This document shows, one piece after another, positions 8,073 through 16,995 of a DNA stretch of 64,000 nucleotides. Source of the stretch: T3SED10-260 sp035363255 (GTDB taxonomy: Bacteria; Caldisericota; Caldisericia; UBA6126); the NCBI GenBank assembly GCA_035363255.1, contig DAOSES010000011.1:1-64000 (forward strand), given 5' to 3'. Made by a program: the position numbers and the translations under genes. Positions within the stretch are counted from its first letter, which is position 1; every line of letters begins with the position of its first letter. The notes under the pieces are model-generated. The model saw only the letters and a list, made by a program, of their open reading frames with translations. It ran no database searches and had not been told where the DNA came from.

Positions 8073-8613
8073 TTTCGTTGAACCATATTTCTATTTCACG
8101 CTGACAGGATTCGGGGCTGTCACTCACATGGATAAGATTTTGGATGGGTCGCTCAAGACTATCAGCGCTTTCATAAGAATCAGTGGAATAATCAGCTCTG
8201 AGAGTACCTGGGGTGGCTGTAAATGGCTCGGTGTTGCCAGCAAGTTTGCGCATGCAGGCTATAGCATTGAGACCTTGAACGGTGAAAACTATGATGGTTT
8301 TTCCCGAGAAATAACGAATCAAATCGTTACGAACGCCTTTGCCGATGCTCAACGAGTCTTGTTTGACTGTTTTTCCCATGGCTTGGAATTTTTGGATTTT
8401 CTTCATTCCCACTTTTTTTAACCACGAAGGATCGTCGGGATAGTGTTGACCAATGAGCTCTGCATTTGCCTGAATAAGTTTCATGCGAGTCAGGAGCATG
8501 CCCGTTTTCTCGATTCGGGCAATGATTTCACCGCAGAGACGACGCTCAACACAGTCAGGCTTGAGTAAGATCAGACATTCTTCATTTCTGATATCTATGG
8601 AAACCATTTTCAT
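8056..8613 (-). CDS. ndk: Nucleoside-diphosphate kinase, long form
   Basis: 185 residues against ~140-150 for standard Ndk. The start is conserved (ECLILLKPDCVERRLCGEII), and the active-site histidine is in NLIHVSDSPESCQREI near residue 167, where most family members have HGSDS. The extra ~35 residues follow QHYPDDPSWLKKVGMKK, between the Kpn-loop side and the core; similar insertions occur in a subset of bacterial and archaeal enzymes. It would exchange gamma-phosphate between NTPs and NDPs. It is the first gene of ndk-rapZ-yvcK, with AAAGGATGG ahead of the ATG and a good promoter at 8648-8677. Confidence 0.85.
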   Translation of the reverse strand: MKMVSIDIRNEECLILLKPDCVERRLCGEIIARIEKTGMLLTRMKLIQANAELIGQHYPDDPSWLKKVGMKKIQKFQAMGKTVKQDSLSIGKGVRNDLIRYFSGKTIIVFTVQGLNAIACMRKLAGNTEPFTATPGTLRADYSTDSYESADSLERPIQNLIHVSDSPESCQREIEIWFNENELHH

Positions 8614-8647
8614 TGCTCCATCCTTTCTCTATTTTCGCCACTCTCTG

Positions 8648-8677
8648 AATATAAACTCGATAGCCCTATTGTATCAA
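8648..8677 (-). promoter_or_regulatory. Predicted sigma-A-type promoter for ndk-rapZ-yvcK
   Basis: Read on the minus strand: TTGATA (8672-8677), 18-base spacer, TATATT (8648-8653), then a leader of about 28 bases to the ndk ATG. Both hexamers match the consensus at four to five of six bases. Confidence 0.5.
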
Positions 8678-8722
8678 AGACTTGGAAAAACGATAACAAG
8701 CAAAATACTTCCTTTTTTATGC

Positions 8723-9790
8723 TTATCGATACTCCAGCGTCGGTATTTTATGCTCCAAGGCTAATTCAACGCTCTCTGCAATGGCTTCCAGCTCATTTTC
8801 GCCTGGAAACACGAAGATAGGAGCAAGAGAGCTGATATACTCGGTGATTTTTTTGACAATGACATCGCTCCGAGCGGCTCCGCCTGTCAATACCACAGCA
8901 TTGATTTTGTTTTTATTGGCTACACTCAGCGCTCCAATCGCTTTACTAATTTGATATACAAAAGCATCCAGCAAAATCTGCGCTTTGGGGTCTCCCTCTT
9001 TTGCTATACTAAGCGTATCCTTGATGGAATTGATGCCTAAATGAGCCACAAAGCCCCCTTTGCCATACCAGTATTTTAAAAGGGACCGGGGATCCAGCTC
9101 TTTTTCCATCATGTATTGGAGCAAATCGGGGATGGGAACCCCTCCTGCCGCCTCGGTGGAAAAAGGTCCATATTGTCTGCCGTCTTCGATATCCACTATT
9201 CTTCCGTTGACTACAAGATTGACACTCAAACCTCCGCCTAAATGTGCAATAATATAGTTTCCTTTGGGATCTTGATGATGAGCGCTGACTAATTTACGAT
9301 AGCAGGCTTTGACGTTTAGAGCATGAGTTCTGCTTTTTCGCTCAATGGCTGGAAAACCAGTGATGCGGGATACTTCCCAAAGTTCATCGGTGGAAATGGG
9401 ATCGACAATATAGGCGGGAAGCTTCATTTGATAAGCAAAATCATAGGCAAGAAGAGCCGAAATGTTGGAAGCATGTTTGGCAGGGGTACGACCATGCTGG
9501 ATATCGCTGATCAAGGCTTCGTTGATAGCATAAACCCCACCTGGAAGTGGCTTTAAAATGCCTCCGATGGCTCCGATGGCTGAAAGGGAGGAGCTTTCTT
9601 CAGGGTGCTGATTCAGGAAGTGAACGATAAGCTCTTTTCGGAAGACGGCTTCTTCCTGGAGATGAGTGAATACTTTTAATTCTTCGCTTTGATGGGTTTT
9701 TTCTTCTTGCGCCAGACATTGATTGTTTTGCATAATGGCCACTTTGGTAGTGGATGATCCCGTGTTGATGACTAAAATTTTATGAGCCAT
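8723..9790 (-). CDS. buk: Butyrate kinase
   Basis: 355 residues, the usual length for Buk (acetate kinase is ~400). N-terminal ASKHA signature ILVINTGSSTTKVA; conserved GGILKPLPGGVYAI, HASNISALLAYDFA, IAHLGGGLSVNLVVNG and AVVLTGGAARSD follow in family order. It makes butyrate (or a branched-chain acid) and ATP from the acyl phosphate. A related branched-chain fatty-acid kinase cannot be excluded. No phosphotransbutyrylase gene is adjacent. The ribosome-binding site AAAGGAGG is strong. In an amino-acid fermenter it is an ATP-yielding last step (inference). Confidence 0.9.
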   Translation of the reverse strand: MAHKILVINTGSSTTKVAIMQNNQCLAQEEKTHQSEELKVFTHLQEEAVFRKELIVHFLNQHPEESSSLSAIGAIGGILKPLPGGVYAINEALISDIQHGRTPAKHASNISALLAYDFAYQMKLPAYIVDPISTDELWEVSRITGFPAIERKSRTHALNVKACYRKLVSAHHQDPKGNYIIAHLGGGLSVNLVVNGRIVDIEDGRQYGPFSTEAAGGVPIPDLLQYMMEKELDPRSLLKYWYGKGGFVAHLGINSIKDTLSIAKEGDPKAQILLDAFVYQISKAIGALSVANKNKINAVVLTGGAARSDVIVKKITEYISSLAPIFVFPGENELEAIAESVELALEHKIPTLEYR

Positions 9791-9835
9791 ACCAAACCTC
9801 CTTTATAAAGCACTAAAATACAGGTGTTCAATAAT

Positions 9836-9864
9836 ATTGTAGCAAAAAAGATGTATTGGATAAA
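9836..9864 (-). promoter_or_regulatory. Possible promoter for butyrate kinase
   Basis: Minus strand: TTTATC (9859-9864), 17-base spacer, TACAAT (9836-9841), located just after the mnmA stop and about 45 bases before the buk ATG. The -35 match is weak. Confidence 0.3.
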
Positions 9865-9869
9865 GTTAG

Positions 9870-10901
9870 TTAGGAGCAGATGATACCGCCACCGAGGAGT
9901 CGGTCTTCCTGGTAGAAAACTGCGGATTGTCCTTTGGTGATGGCAAACTGAGCTTCGTTGAAGGTGATTTTGAGTTTGTTTCCGATAGGATGGGAAATAC
10001 AATCCTGCTCTGGGCTTGCGTAGCGTATTTTAGCTTTAGCTTTGATTTCTTTATCAAGCTCTCCAGGAAGCAGGGAGTGGACTTCTTCCACCCACATTTC
10101 CGTACGAAAAGTTTCAGCCTTCTCTCCTACCACTATTTCGTTGCTCTCTGGGCGGATGTCAACAACATATAAGGGTTGTGGTGCAGCAATTCCAAGACCC
10201 TGCCTTTGCCCTATGGTGTATCGATGAATTCCTTTATGGCTTCCCAGCACTTTTCCCTCCTGGTTTACAATCTTCCCTGCTTTGTCTTCGATTAATGAAT
10301 GATAATCCCTGGAAATGAAACAAAGGTCAACGCTTTCGCCCGAAAAGCTTACTTCATGAAGGGATTCATGTGCAATAGCTTTGATATCTTTTTTGTGATA
10401 CTCCCCCAAGGGAAATGCCAACTTTGCAAGTTGGGTCTGCTTAAGAGTATAAAGCACATAGGACTGGTCTTTGATGGGGTCCAGACCTTTTTTGAGATAA
10501 TACCCTCGTTCGTCCTGTATCAATCTTACATAATGTCCTGAAGCCATTCGAGAAACATCCAGCGAATTCAAGACATAATCCATAGCTTCTCCAAACTTTA
10601 TGCTTTGATTGCATTTCACGCAGGGATTGGGAGTATAGCCTTTGGCATAGGCTTCCATGAAGGGGTCGAATACCTTTTCTTTGAACCTGGCGGAAAAGCT
10701 CAGGTGGTGAAAGGGAATGTTCAAGCTTGTGCATACTTTTTCTGCTTGTTGAAGTCGCTGGGATAGTTGCTCTGGTTGATCCAGGTGCATCAATTCCATA
10801 AAAACCCCAAGCACTTCAAAACCTTTCTGTTTCAGCAAAAAGGCACTTACTGCACTATCTACTCCCCCACTGATCAATACTGCTACTTTTTCAGCTTTCA
10901 T
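9870..10901 (-). CDS. mnmA: tRNA-specific 2-thiouridylase
   Basis: 343 residues. PP-loop SGGVDSAVSAFLLK at the N-terminus activates the tRNA base with ATP. The catalytic cysteine pair lies in NPCVKCNQSIKFG (~100) and VDLCFISRDY (~195). The conserved SGHYVRL and KDQSYVLYTL segments are also present. MnmA forms the 2-thio group of wobble uridine in tRNA for Lys, Glu and Gln. The start overlaps the end of the HEAT-repeat gene by 11 bases, so the two are cotranslated. Sulfur would come from a cysteine desulfurase not seen here. Confidence 0.95.
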   Translation of the reverse strand: MKAEKVAVLISGGVDSAVSAFLLKQKGFEVLGVFMELMHLDQPEQLSQRLQQAEKVCTSLNIPFHHLSFSARFKEKVFDPFMEAYAKGYTPNPCVKCNQSIKFGEAMDYVLNSLDVSRMASGHYVRLIQDERGYYLKKGLDPIKDQSYVLYTLKQTQLAKLAFPLGEYHKKDIKAIAHESLHEVSFSGESVDLCFISRDYHSLIEDKAGKIVNQEGKVLGSHKGIHRYTIGQRQGLGIAAPQPLYVVDIRPESNEIVVGEKAETFRTEMWVEEVHSLLPGELDKEIKAKAKIRYASPEQDCISHPIGNKLKITFNEAQFAITKGQSAVFYQEDRLLGGGIICS

Positions 10902-11718
10902 TGTTGAGCTTGTTGAGTCGGTCCAGAATTTTCTTGTAATCTACCTTTTCCCTGTTCATTAAGGGTGCAACTGCGGAAAAATCTTCTTCCACTGGTTTTG
11001 AAACAAGTAAGAAGCGTTCAAGTTTTTCAATGATCATGTCAAGCTCTGCTTTGATACTTTCTTTTTCATTAGTTTGCTGGAATGCCATCAGAATAGTCAG
11101 ACACTCCTGGGTGCCTATCCATCCCAAGGCCTCAATTATAGCTTTGATGATCTTCTCGGGGGGATCTTCTACTAATAAGCTTTTTAGCTCAGGGATAGCA
11201 TTTTGACTTTTCAGTTTGCCTAAGGCTTTAATAGCAGAAGCATATACATTCGGATCTTCTTCTTCACGCCCAAGAAGCTCCAACAAGTTTTTTTCCGCAC
11301 GAAGATCTCCAAGTAAACCCAGGGCTTGAGCGGAGTTTCTTCGAACAGCAATATGTTCGTCGCTTAATGCAGCAATTAAAGCTTTTAGTGTACGGGGATT
11401 TTTTAAACGCCCCAATGCGCTGGCAGCTTTTGATCTTACTTGACCTGAGGGATCAGAACTGAGAGCATCCATCAAAACTGGTACTGCGTGAGTATTTTTT
11501 AAAAACCCTAAAGCTTGGGCTGCAAAACTTCGTATCTCTTCATCTTCATCTTCACTCAATGCTTCAGCAAAAGTGCTCAACACCTCGGGATCATTGATGC
11601 TCATCAATGCTTCCAGCGTCCATAATCTTATTTTTTCATCATCATTGCTATGGTAAACTTTGATTAAACCGTGAAGATCTTCCATTTTTCGCATTTGTTC
11701 GATGATGCGTTCGTTCAT
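10891..11718 (-). CDS. HEAT-repeat (PBS lyase-type) protein
   Basis: 275 residues from the ATG at 11718, which has AAGGAGAA in front. A longer frame to 11790 would run back through a terminator hairpin and is rejected. The protein consists of about six repeats of ~31 residues, each with the pattern EIRSFAAQALGFLKNTHAVP, VRSKAASALGRLKNP, VRRNSAQALGLLGD. These form an alpha-solenoid of the HEAT/EZ type used for protein binding. No lyase active site is expected. Coupling with mnmA suggests a helper or scaffold for tRNA thiolation or an unrelated housekeeping role; this is inference. Confidence 0.8.
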   Translation of the reverse strand: MNERIIEQMRKMEDLHGLIKVYHSNDDEKIRLWTLEALMSINDPEVLSTFAEALSEDEDEEIRSFAAQALGFLKNTHAVPVLMDALSSDPSGQVRSKAASALGRLKNPRTLKALIAALSDEHIAVRRNSAQALGLLGDLRAEKNLLELLGREEEDPNVYASAIKALGKLKSQNAIPELKSLLVEDPPEKIIKAIIEALGWIGTQECLTILMAFQQTNEKESIKAELDMIIEKLERFLLVSKPVEEDFSAVAPLMNREKVDYKKILDRLNKLNNES

Positions 11719-11740
11719 GATTCTTCTCCTTGTCTGCGAA

Positions 11741-11782
11741 AATAAAAAAAAGCAGGAAAAGAGATTATACTCCTTTCCTGCT
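11741..11782 (-). terminator. Strong rho-independent terminator of the hdr-flx operon
   Basis: On the minus strand, AGCAGGAAA (arm 11774-11782) pairs with its complement (11751-11759), extended by further imperfect pairing in the loop, and is followed by a run of seven Ts interrupted once (11741-11750). It lies 12 bases after the flxA stop. Confidence 0.88.
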
Positions 11783-11793
11783 TTTATCAAGTA

Positions 11794-12648
11794 TCAGTAT
11801 TCGTCAGGTAATTGAGCCAATTCAGCAGCTGAAAGAACGGGTCCATGTTTGCAAACATAAAAGGAGCCTACATTGCATCGACCACATTTACCAATTCCGC
11901 ATTTCATTTTATTTTCAAGAGTGGTGAAGGTGTTTTCCTCAGCAAAACCGAGTTCTTTTAGGACTGGGAGAGTGAGTTTGATCATGATAGGAGGGCCACA
12001 TACCACGGCCACTCCATTGTCTCCTTTGATGCCTGATTCTTTCAAGACAGCAGGCACAAAACCCATCTTGCCATTCCATCCTGAACAACCATATTCAGCT
12101 TTGTCTCCGCCAGGATCGAGGGTTTTGACAAGGTTAACATCTTTTCGATCTTCCCACTCTTTGATTTCATCTTTGTACACCAGATCCTGGAAGGTTCGAG
12201 CTCCGTAAACAATGTTGACGTCCTTAAACTTATCGCGTAGATCCAGAATGTTCCATATGACGCATCGAACTGGGGCAAGTCCTATTCCACCTGCGATGAA
12301 AGTGATGTTTTTTCCATAAAATTTTTCTTCGATGGGGAAAGAATTGCCATAGGGACCTCTGAAACCTACAATATCTCCGATATTCATGTCTCTGAGTTGA
12401 GTGGTGACACGACCCATGACTCGGAAGGTGCACTCAATATAGCCTTTGCGAGTGGGGGGAGAAGCAACACAGAAGGTGGATTCTCCGCCTCCGAAAGCAG
12501 AATACAAGCCAAATTGTCCTGCTTTGAAATCAAATTTTTCTGCATCTTCCGGGCGGGTAAATTCCAAGCGATAAGTACGGGTATCAGGAGTTTCGTCTCG
12601 AATATCACTTATTTTCATTAAATAGGGCATATAGACATTGTCAGACAT
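11794..12648 (-). CDS. flxA: FlxA: FAD/NAD(P)H-binding oxidoreductase with 2Fe-2S (hydrogenase gamma-type)
   Basis: 284 residues of the ferredoxin-NADP reductase superfamily. FAD region TRTYRLEFTR and the FRGPYGNSFP loop; NAD(P)-binding GGIGLAPVRCVIW; C-terminal 2Fe-2S cysteines in CGIGKCGRCNVG and YVCKHGPV. This is the subunit that feeds NAD(P)H electrons into HdrABC-FlxABCD complexes (characterised in Desulfovibrio vulgaris) and resembles anaerobic sulfite reductase B and hydrogenase gamma. It is the last gene of hdrCBA-flxDCBA, three bases after flxB, and a terminator follows. Confidence 0.85.
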   Translation of the reverse strand: MSDNVYMPYLMKISDIRDETPDTRTYRLEFTRPEDAEKFDFKAGQFGLYSAFGGGESTFCVASPPTRKGYIECTFRVMGRVTTQLRDMNIGDIVGFRGPYGNSFPIEEKFYGKNITFIAGGIGLAPVRCVIWNILDLRDKFKDVNIVYGARTFQDLVYKDEIKEWEDRKDVNLVKTLDPGGDKAEYGCSGWNGKMGFVPAVLKESGIKGDNGVAVVCGPPIMIKLTLPVLKELGFAEENTFTTLENKMKCGIGKCGRCNVGSFYVCKHGPVLSAAELAQLPDEY

Positions 12649-12651
12649 GGT

Positions 12652-13677
12652 TTATTTACCTCCTGCTGCGCTGGCAATCATTTTGACCGCTTCAAGAATG
12701 TTTACTTTTGCTCCACAGGCACGACTGCATCTTCCACAGCCAGTGCATGATATGGCGTTAAAAAGGTTGACGTAGATGCTGTATTTATGGTTGATGCGTT
12801 GGCGATATCGTTGAAAGTGCTGTTCTCTTGGATTGTGTTGGGAGGCATGAAGAGTAAAATAGGGCAAGGTGCAGGCATCCCAGTTTTTGGTGCGCATTCC
12901 GCTCCACATGGTGGCATCATCTGTAATATCAAAGCAGTGACAGGTGGGGCAGACATAAGTACATGCAGCACAACTCCAGCAATTGGAGGCAATTTTTTCC
13001 CATAAAGGGTCTTCAAAATGAGTATCAATCCAGCTTTTGACAATTTTTGCATCAAATTGTACTGGTATATCTTTGTCGGAAAGTTTGGGGTATTTTTTAT
13101 CGACTTCTAAAGTACTTTGAAAGTAAGTTTCATATTTTTTTGCAAACTCTTTCCCTTTTTCACTGAGAAGTTTAAGTTTCCACCCTTGATCTGAAACCCT
13201 TTCAAGAAGGATATCCGACCCAATTTCTCCTCGGGGAGAGTAGCCCAGGCTAGTGCAGAAACAGTCTTTGTCGGCTTCTTCGCAAGCCAAAGTAAGGATG
13301 ACAGCTTTTTCTCTTCGTTCAAGGAAAAACTTGTCTTTATAATCCCAGCCAAAGATCTTTTCCATTAATGGAATAGAGGCAGCATCACAAGGATGACCAC
13401 CAAAGATTACGACGGATTTGTCTATGGAAACATCTTCTACTTCGATGCCTTCTTGAGAGATTTTGTAGGAAAGGATTTTTTCATAACGTGGGAAAAGTGC
13501 TTCTTTGATGGAGTTTGCAGTGATAAAATAAGAAAAATCAATTTCTGATTGATCTTTGATTTTTTCAATCAGATGACTTCCATCCTTTTTGACAGGACCA
13601 AAAACTTCAATTCCCTGGCTGGCGATATGCTTGAGCAATTCTTTTGCTTTATCATGAGTTAGAAATAAATCAGCCAC
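12652..13677 (-). CDS. flxB: FlxB: 4Fe-4S dicluster subunit (anaerobic sulfite reductase A-like)
   Basis: 341 residues. The N-terminal ~210 residues match the AsrA/hydrogenase beta-type domain, with CDAASIPLMEKIF in a conserved loop. Two ferredoxin-like clusters follow: CWSCAACTYVCPTCHCFD (~235) and CTGCGRCSRACGAKVNIL (~310). It would pass electrons between the flavin of FlxA and the rest of the complex. Start ATG at 13677, 12 bases after flxC. No sulfite reductase catalytic subunit (asrC) is present, which supports an Flx rather than an Asr role. Confidence 0.82.
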   Translation of the reverse strand: MADLFLTHDKAKELLKHIASQGIEVFGPVKKDGSHLIEKIKDQSEIDFSYFITANSIKEALFPRYEKILSYKISQEGIEVEDVSIDKSVVIFGGHPCDAASIPLMEKIFGWDYKDKFFLERREKAVILTLACEEADKDCFCTSLGYSPRGEIGSDILLERVSDQGWKLKLLSEKGKEFAKKYETYFQSTLEVDKKYPKLSDKDIPVQFDAKIVKSWIDTHFEDPLWEKIASNCWSCAACTYVCPTCHCFDITDDATMWSGMRTKNWDACTLPYFTLHASQHNPREQHFQRYRQRINHKYSIYVNLFNAISCTGCGRCSRACGAKVNILEAVKMIASAAGGK

Positions 13678-13689
13678 TATCTTCCTCCC

Positions 13690-14547
13690 TTATCGAATGA
13701 AATTTTCTTGATCATCTTTTTCAAAAACAGTCAGCGGAGCAGAAGCTTCAAGATCATATCCTGCTTCAAAATCAAAAGATCGCTGAACTTCTTCTTGAAG
13801 AGTCCGATTCAAGAGCATCAATGGAATGTTGACTGGACAAACTCGTTCGCATTCGCCACAATCAATGCATCTGCCTGACAAATGATATGCTCGTACAAGA
13901 TTCCATGCCAAACCACCCTTTGGATTTGAGCGAGTATCAATCCACTGGGGAGTATTCAGGTCAACGATACATCGGTTGCAATAACACATAGGGCAAGCTT
14001 GTCGGCAGGCATAACATCGGATACATTTTGAAAACTGCTCTGTCCAGAATTGCCACTTTTCCTCTCGTGTTTTTTTGTTGAATTCTTCCACATCGGAGTG
14101 ATGAACTTTCTGATCCATTTTGTTGCTTTCTGCAACTTTTTCGCCAATGATCACATCAGCCAGGTGGGGATTCTGGACTTTGCATACCCGGCACTTGCTG
14201 TTGATTTCGCTGGGATTTTTGGGATCTTTTACGCCAGGGCAACTCATACCAAGAATATAGACTTTTTCTCTTGGAATTTGATTTTCTACGATGAGATTGA
14301 CAATGGCTCTGATATCGCAACCTTTGGCTACGATACCAATTTTCTTGACTGCTTTAACATCTTTTCGAGTGAGATATGTTGCCAAATTGTTAAAACAAAA
14401 GGCATTGAATACCAACTTGGATGCTTCGTCTGCCTCTTTAATGAAAACAGGCTTGGTTTCCTGTTCGCTGATGGAAGTATATCCAATGATGAGATCAACT
14501 TCTTTGTTGCTTAATAGTTCTTTTGCTTTTTTTTGTAAGTTTTCCAT
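13690..14547 (-). CDS. flxC: FlxC: 4Fe-4S electron-transfer subunit
   Basis: 285 residues. I prefer the ATG at 14547 (preceded by GAGAGGTAAG, five bases from the flxD stop) over an ATG five codons upstream that overlaps flxD. The N-terminal part resembles the CoB-CoM reductase/hydrogenase beta-like domain, with CSCP-like cysteines in GMSCPGV and CRVC. The two clusters are CIRCYACRQACPMCYC and CIDCGECERVCPVN. Such proteins bridge the flavoprotein and MvhD in Flx modules. Middle of the hdr-flx operon. Confidence 0.8.
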   Translation of the reverse strand: MENLQKKAKELLSNKEVDLIIGYTSISEQETKPVFIKEADEASKLVFNAFCFNNLATYLTRKDVKAVKKIGIVAKGCDIRAIVNLIVENQIPREKVYILGMSCPGVKDPKNPSEINSKCRVCKVQNPHLADVIIGEKVAESNKMDQKVHHSDVEEFNKKTREEKWQFWTEQFSKCIRCYACRQACPMCYCNRCIVDLNTPQWIDTRSNPKGGLAWNLVRAYHLSGRCIDCGECERVCPVNIPLMLLNRTLQEEVQRSFDFEAGYDLEASAPLTVFEKDDQENFIR

Positions 14548-14551
14548 ATTC

Positions 14552-14986
14552 TTACCTCTCATCCTGGTTCAACTGGGTAAAGTCTTTATACGGACCCAGT
14601 TTTTTTATCTTTTCAGTAACTTCATTGACTAGAGATGCAAATTTGATACCTTCTGAAGCGGAGCACCATGAAAAGGTAATACGTTCCATATCCACACCAA
14701 GTTGAGTAAGTAAGGCTCTCATCATGATGTATTTACGACGAGCATTAAAATTACCTTCGTTGTAATGGCAATCGTTGGGATGACAGCCTGAAATCATCAC
14801 CCCATCCGCTCCTTTTTCGAAAGTGTGCACAATAAACATTGGATCGATACGACCTGTGCAGGGGGTTTTGATTACTTTTACGTTATGAGCATATTTAAAA
14901 CGGGATGTTCCAGCAAGATCAGCTCCAGCATAGGTGCACCAGTTGCAAACAAAAGCAATGATTTTTGGTTCCCAGTTATCCTGCAT
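14552..14986 (-). CDS. flxD: FlxD/MvhD: 2Fe-2S delta subunit linking to HdrA
   Basis: 144 residues, the usual size of MvhD. Conserved cysteines: FVCNWCTYAGADLAG near the start, KTPCTGRIDP, and ISGCHPNDCHY, which bind the 2Fe-2S cluster that delivers electrons to HdrA. In methanogens MvhD joins the hydrogenase to Hdr; here no hydrogenase is present and the Flx subunits take its place. Ribosome-binding site TAAGGAGG, 11 bases after hdrA. Confidence 0.9.
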   Translation of the reverse strand: MQDNWEPKIIAFVCNWCTYAGADLAGTSRFKYAHNVKVIKTPCTGRIDPMFIVHTFEKGADGVMISGCHPNDCHYNEGNFNARRKYIMMRALLTQLGVDMERITFSWCSASEGIKFASLVNEVTEKIKKLGPYKDFTQLNQDER

Positions 14987-14997
14987 GTTTTTCCTCC

Positions 14998-16974
14998 TTA
15001 TAGTAATGCCATTGCATTAATTTCTGCATATAACTCTTCGTCGGTGAAGCCTTGAAGATCGATGCTTCGTGAAGGACAGCTGGGAGTACATGTTCCACAG
15101 CCCGTACAAAGCCCGGGATTGACGTTGGCTACTTGACGAATAAGATTGCCCTGACGGTCTTTGATATCTTTAAGCGAGATGGCTCCGAAAGGACAAACTT
15201 TGACGCAGTTTTGACAGGCAGTACAGGAACATTCACGCACTGTAGCTACCACACCATCTTTTTCGAGTTCGGACTTGGAAAGCAGACCCATGACTTTGGC
15301 AGCAGCACCACTAGCTTCTGAAACAGAATCCGGGATATCTCTGGGGCTTAGAGCACACCCTGCCAGAAATATTCCTGCAGTGGAAGATTCCACGGGTTTT
15401 AGCTTGGGATGAGCTTCTGTGAGGAAGCCATGCTGATCATAACCAATTCCCAGCTTCTGAGCAAGTTCTTTGATTCCTTCAGGGGATTTCATGGCAGTGG
15501 CCAATACCACTAAATCTGCTTTGATTTTGACTTGTGAGTTAGTTAAGGTGTCAGCACCTTCAACCACCAGATCTTCGCCATCCTGATAAACCATGGAAAC
15601 ACGACCACGAATATACTGTGCACCTTCATGTTCGCTGGCTCTGCGGACAAATTCCTCGTAGTTTTTTCCGTTGGAGCGGATATCGATATAGAAAACGTAG
15701 GCATTTCCATCATGAACTTTGTGTCGGAATAGCATGGTCTGCTTGGCAGTGTACATACAGCAGATTTTGGAACAATAGGGGTAGTGATGTTCGGGGTCTC
15801 GAGATCCCACGCATTTAACAAAAACCACGGTCTTGGGTTTTTTCCCATCGGAGGGTCGCTGTAGATCTCCCAGAGTGGGTCCGGAAGCGCATACCATTCG
15901 TTCAAATTGAAGTGAAGTGACGACGTCTTTGTATTTCCCATAACCATATTCTCCGAAATCGGAGGTTTTCATCAGGTCGTAGCCTGTGGCAACTACAATA
16001 GCGCCTACTTCTTCTTCGATAATCACAGGCTGATCATCAAAGTGAACAGCTTTGGTGGGACAAACTTTTTCGCAGATCCCACAACGATTGGAAGTAAACT
16101 TCAGGCAGTGATCTTCGTCAATGACAGGACGGCTAGGAATAGCTTGAGGGAAAGGTATGTAAATGGCTTTTCGTTTGCCAAGACCTTGCTCAAACTCTGA
16201 GGTGACCTTGGTAGGACATTTTTGCCAACAGGTACCGCATCCCGTACAGGCATCAATATCCACATGTCGAGCTTTTTTTCGAATTTTAACTTTAAAGTTG
16301 CCCACAAAACCTTCCAGGCTTTCAAGCTCAGAATAGGTAATGATCTGAATCAGAGGATGTTGAGCAACTTCTACCATTTTGGGGGTTAGAATACACTGAG
16401 AGCAATCAAGGGTGGGGAATGTTTCGTCCAGCATGGACATATGACCACCTATGGAAGGCTCTCTTTCGAGAAGTATGACAGGTATGCCCCCTGAAGCAAT
16501 ATCGAGAGCAGCTTGAATTCCTGTAACTCCACCTCCAATCACCAGGGCTTTTTTGGTGACGGGTATTTTAACGTTTTGAAGCGGTTTGTTGCGTTTGACT
16601 TTTTCGACCATCATGCGAATTAAATCAATAGCTTTTTGGGTGGCATCTTCTTTCTTGTCGTGCACCCAGGAACACTGCTCCCGGATATTTGCCATTTCCA
16701 GCATATATGGATTCAAACCTGCTTGAGCAGCAGCTTTTCTGAAAGTGGGCTCATGCATTCGAGGAGAACACGAAGCTACCACCACTCCAGTGAGATTGTG
16801 ATCTTTGATTGCCTGTTTGACCAGATCCTGACCTGGATCTGAGCATAGATACTTATAGTCTGTTGAAAGTACTACTCCAGGAATTTTGGCTATAGTTTCT
16901 GAAGCTTTTACGACATCAACAGTTTCAGCGATATTGGAACCGCACCAACATACAAAAACTCCTATTCTTGCCAT
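14998..16974 (-). CDS. hdrA: HdrA: bifurcating FAD-containing heterodisulfide reductase subunit A
   Basis: 658 residues, standard length. N-terminal cysteine region VCWCGSNIAETVDV; FAD Rossmann motif LVIGGGVTGIQAAL (~150) and EREPSIGGHMSMLDETFPT; a mid-protein ferredoxin pair CTGCGTCWQKCP and CGICEKVCP; and a C-terminal pair CTACQNCVKVCP and CTGCGTCTPSCPSRSIDL. HdrA holds the flavin that splits electron pairs between ferredoxin and the HdrB disulfide site. Its partners hdrB and hdrC are directly upstream and flxD directly downstream. Confidence 0.95.
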   Translation of the reverse strand: MARIGVFVCWCGSNIAETVDVVKASETIAKIPGVVLSTDYKYLCSDPGQDLVKQAIKDHNLTGVVVASCSPRMHEPTFRKAAAQAGLNPYMLEMANIREQCSWVHDKKEDATQKAIDLIRMMVEKVKRNKPLQNVKIPVTKKALVIGGGVTGIQAALDIASGGIPVILLEREPSIGGHMSMLDETFPTLDCSQCILTPKMVEVAQHPLIQIITYSELESLEGFVGNFKVKIRKKARHVDIDACTGCGTCWQKCPTKVTSEFEQGLGKRKAIYIPFPQAIPSRPVIDEDHCLKFTSNRCGICEKVCPTKAVHFDDQPVIIEEEVGAIVVATGYDLMKTSDFGEYGYGKYKDVVTSLQFERMVCASGPTLGDLQRPSDGKKPKTVVFVKCVGSRDPEHHYPYCSKICCMYTAKQTMLFRHKVHDGNAYVFYIDIRSNGKNYEEFVRRASEHEGAQYIRGRVSMVYQDGEDLVVEGADTLTNSQVKIKADLVVLATAMKSPEGIKELAQKLGIGYDQHGFLTEAHPKLKPVESSTAGIFLAGCALSPRDIPDSVSEASGAAAKVMGLLSKSELEKDGVVATVRECSCTACQNCVKVCPFGAISLKDIKDRQGNLIRQVANVNPGLCTGCGTCTPSCPSRSIDLQGFTDEELYAEINAMALL

Positions 16975-16995
16975 GAATTACACCTCATCCTTCAA

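Noticed and set aside
8047..8421. A 124-codon plus-strand frame across rapZ and ndk
   Set aside because: It is antisense to two well-supported overlapping genes and has no recognisable motif.
10891..11790. Longer start for the HEAT-repeat gene at 11790
   Set aside because: The extra 24 codons run through the terminator hairpin of the hdr-flx operon, while the ATG at 11718 has a good AAGGAGAA.
12652..14547. Anaerobic sulfite reductase (asrABC) reading of the flx genes
   Set aside because: The catalytic sirohaem subunit asrC is absent and the genes are joined to mvhD and hdrABC, which fits the Flx arrangement.
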